64,000 bases of DNA, taken from the NCBI RefSeq assembly GCF_000426305.1, contig NZ_AUFC01000016.1, positions 1 through 64,000 of the forward strand, in the 5' to 3' direction. The DNA is from Anaerovorax odorimutans DSM 5092. GTDB taxonomy: Bacteria; Bacillota; Clostridia; Peptostreptococcales; Anaerovoracaceae. Positions 63,111-64,000 of this stretch are shown in pieces. The notes beneath the pieces were generated by a model. That model ran no database searches. It worked only from the letters and a program-made list of their open reading frames with translations, and was not told the DNA's origin. Each line of letters begins with the position of its first letter. Within the stretch, counting starts at the first letter, position 1. A program made the translations under genes and the position numbers.

Positions 63111-64000
63111 CTAAACCTTTAAATCAACCTCTCCGCCAATACAATTCTTATTTTCTGTGATTATTGGCCTAATATGTTCTTCTACAAATTGTTCTATCTG
63201 ATCCGCTGATCTTCCAATATAATCTTTTGGATCTAATAATTTTTTTACATCTTCCACGGAAAGTCCAAATACGGGATCATTTGCAATTCGTTCTAATAAA
63301 TCATTAGGTTTTCCTTCATCTTTTACTACTGAGCCTGCCTTCATAGAATGTTCTCTTATTCTTTCATGAAGTTCTTGTCTGTTTCCACCCTTTTTCACAG
63401 CTTCCATTAAGATATTCTCTGTGGCCATAAATGGTATTTCGCTCATTATACGCTGCAAGATTACTTTTTCATGTACAATTAATCCTGCTGTAACATTTCT
63501 GCATATATCTAAAATACCGTCAATACTCATAAAGCTTTGAGGTATTGATATTCTCCTGTTTGCAGAATCATCTAATGTTCTTTCAAACCATTGGGTACTT
63601 GCAGTATCAGCCGTATTAGCTGCTAAATTCATTGCATATCTTGCTAAAGATGCAACTCTTTCACTTCTCATTGGATTTCTCTTATATGCCATAGCTGATG
63701 ATCCAATTTGTTTGCTTTCAAAAGGTTCTTCAACTTCTTTTAGATGTTGAAGTAATCTAATATCATTTGTCATTTTATGTGCACTTTGTCCAATTCCTGA
63801 AAGTGCTGACAAAACCATATAATCTATTTTTCTTGTATATGTTTGTCCTGAAAGAGCTACTACATTATCAAATCCTAGCTTTTCTATTACTCGTTTTTCT
63901 AGGTCATTAACCTTTTCCATATCGCCGTCGAAAAGTTCAACAAAGCTTGCCTGGGTTCCTGTTGTTCCTTTTACTCCTAAAAGGGGCAGAGTTTCAATTA
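63111..64000 (-). CDS. purB: Adenylosuccinate lyase, 5' end outside the window
   Basis: The frame continues upstream of the first internal ATG to the window edge. GVKGTTGTQASF and GSSAMAYKRNPMRSERV (signature loop) identify PurB. The visible part lacks the N-terminal 150-200 residues. It cleaves SAICAR and adenylosuccinate. Followed at 2 bases by proB. Confidence 0.95.
   Translation of the reverse strand, partial: IETLPLLGVKGTTGTQASFVELFDGDMEKVNDLEKRVIEKLGFDNVVALSGQTYTRKIDYMVLSALSGIGQSAHKMTNDIRLLQHLKEVEEPFESKQIGSSAMAYKRNPMRSERVASLARYAMNLAANTADTASTQWFERTLDDSANRRISIPQSFMSIDGILDICRNVTAGLIVHEKVILQRIMSEIPFMATENILMEAVKKGGNRQELHERIREHSMKAGSVVKDEGKPNDLLERIANDPVFGLSVEDVKKLLDPKDYIGRSADQIEQFVEEHIRPIITENKNCIGGEVDLKV

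Overview
The window is a low-GC, AT-rich stretch of a spore-forming anaerobic Firmicute of the class Clostridia. The evidence is spoIIM, a PdaB-type spore polysaccharide deacetylase, clostridial gene orders (rnc-smc-ftsY, rplS-rbgA-rnhB, spoIIM-nudF-xer), Shine-Dalgarno sequences close to AGGAGG, and a T-box leader before valS. I cannot name a species from the sequence alone.

Layout. (1) 1-10.7 kb is accessory DNA: the 3' end of an IS256-family insertion sequence, a decayed prophage tail and lysis module (frameshifted structural genes, an intact long tail fibre with SHAEG head repeats and a beta-helix, holins, amidase), an IS66 TnpA remnant and a truncated serine recombinase. (2) 10.7-13.1 kb is an arsenic-type operon (permease, arsenate reductase, thioredoxin, AhpD-like protein) behind a clear promoter with an operator-like repeat. 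(3) 13.6-16.6 kb is a complete Agr-type peptide signalling locus: agrB-agrD on the plus strand, agrC and agrA on the minus strand, and 16-bp direct repeats in front of agrB. (4) 16.7-19.9 kb holds an ECF sigma factor, miaB and a small-peptide/membrane-protein cluster of unknown role. (5) 20-33.3 kb is housekeeping: threonine ammonia-lyase, gpsA, plsY, der, ftsY, smc, rnc, plsX, a two-OB-fold SSB, coaC and coaB.

(6) 33.5-39.5 kb is the most striking part. A pdaB-like spore polysaccharide deacetylase gene is split by a 5,255-bp element that carries a large serine recombinase, a 50-aa protein, an HD-GYP protein, a flavin-type protein, a yjdF gene with its riboswitch, and a membrane-anchored protein. 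Joining the two gene halves at a shared TTGA core restores the reading frame exactly, giving QWDV-DSLDW. The element ends carry matching inverted motifs. This is the architecture of a skin-type intervening element that is excised during sporulation.

(7) 39.6-41.4 kb is a toxin-antitoxin-like pair between two near-identical 70-bp terminator repeats. (8) 41.4-47.2 kb is GNAT, lipid kinase, folC and valS with a T-box. (9) 47.3-52.8 kb holds two tiny hydrophilic proteins and a sigma-54-controlled permease with its own NtrC-type regulator and kinase. (10) 53-64 kb is the nickel-pincer cofactor set larE-larB-larC, rnhB, rbgA, an inverted gene of unknown function, rplS with a structured leader and trailer, a Xer recombinase, spoIIM, nudF, proC, proB and the 3' part of purB, which runs off the window.
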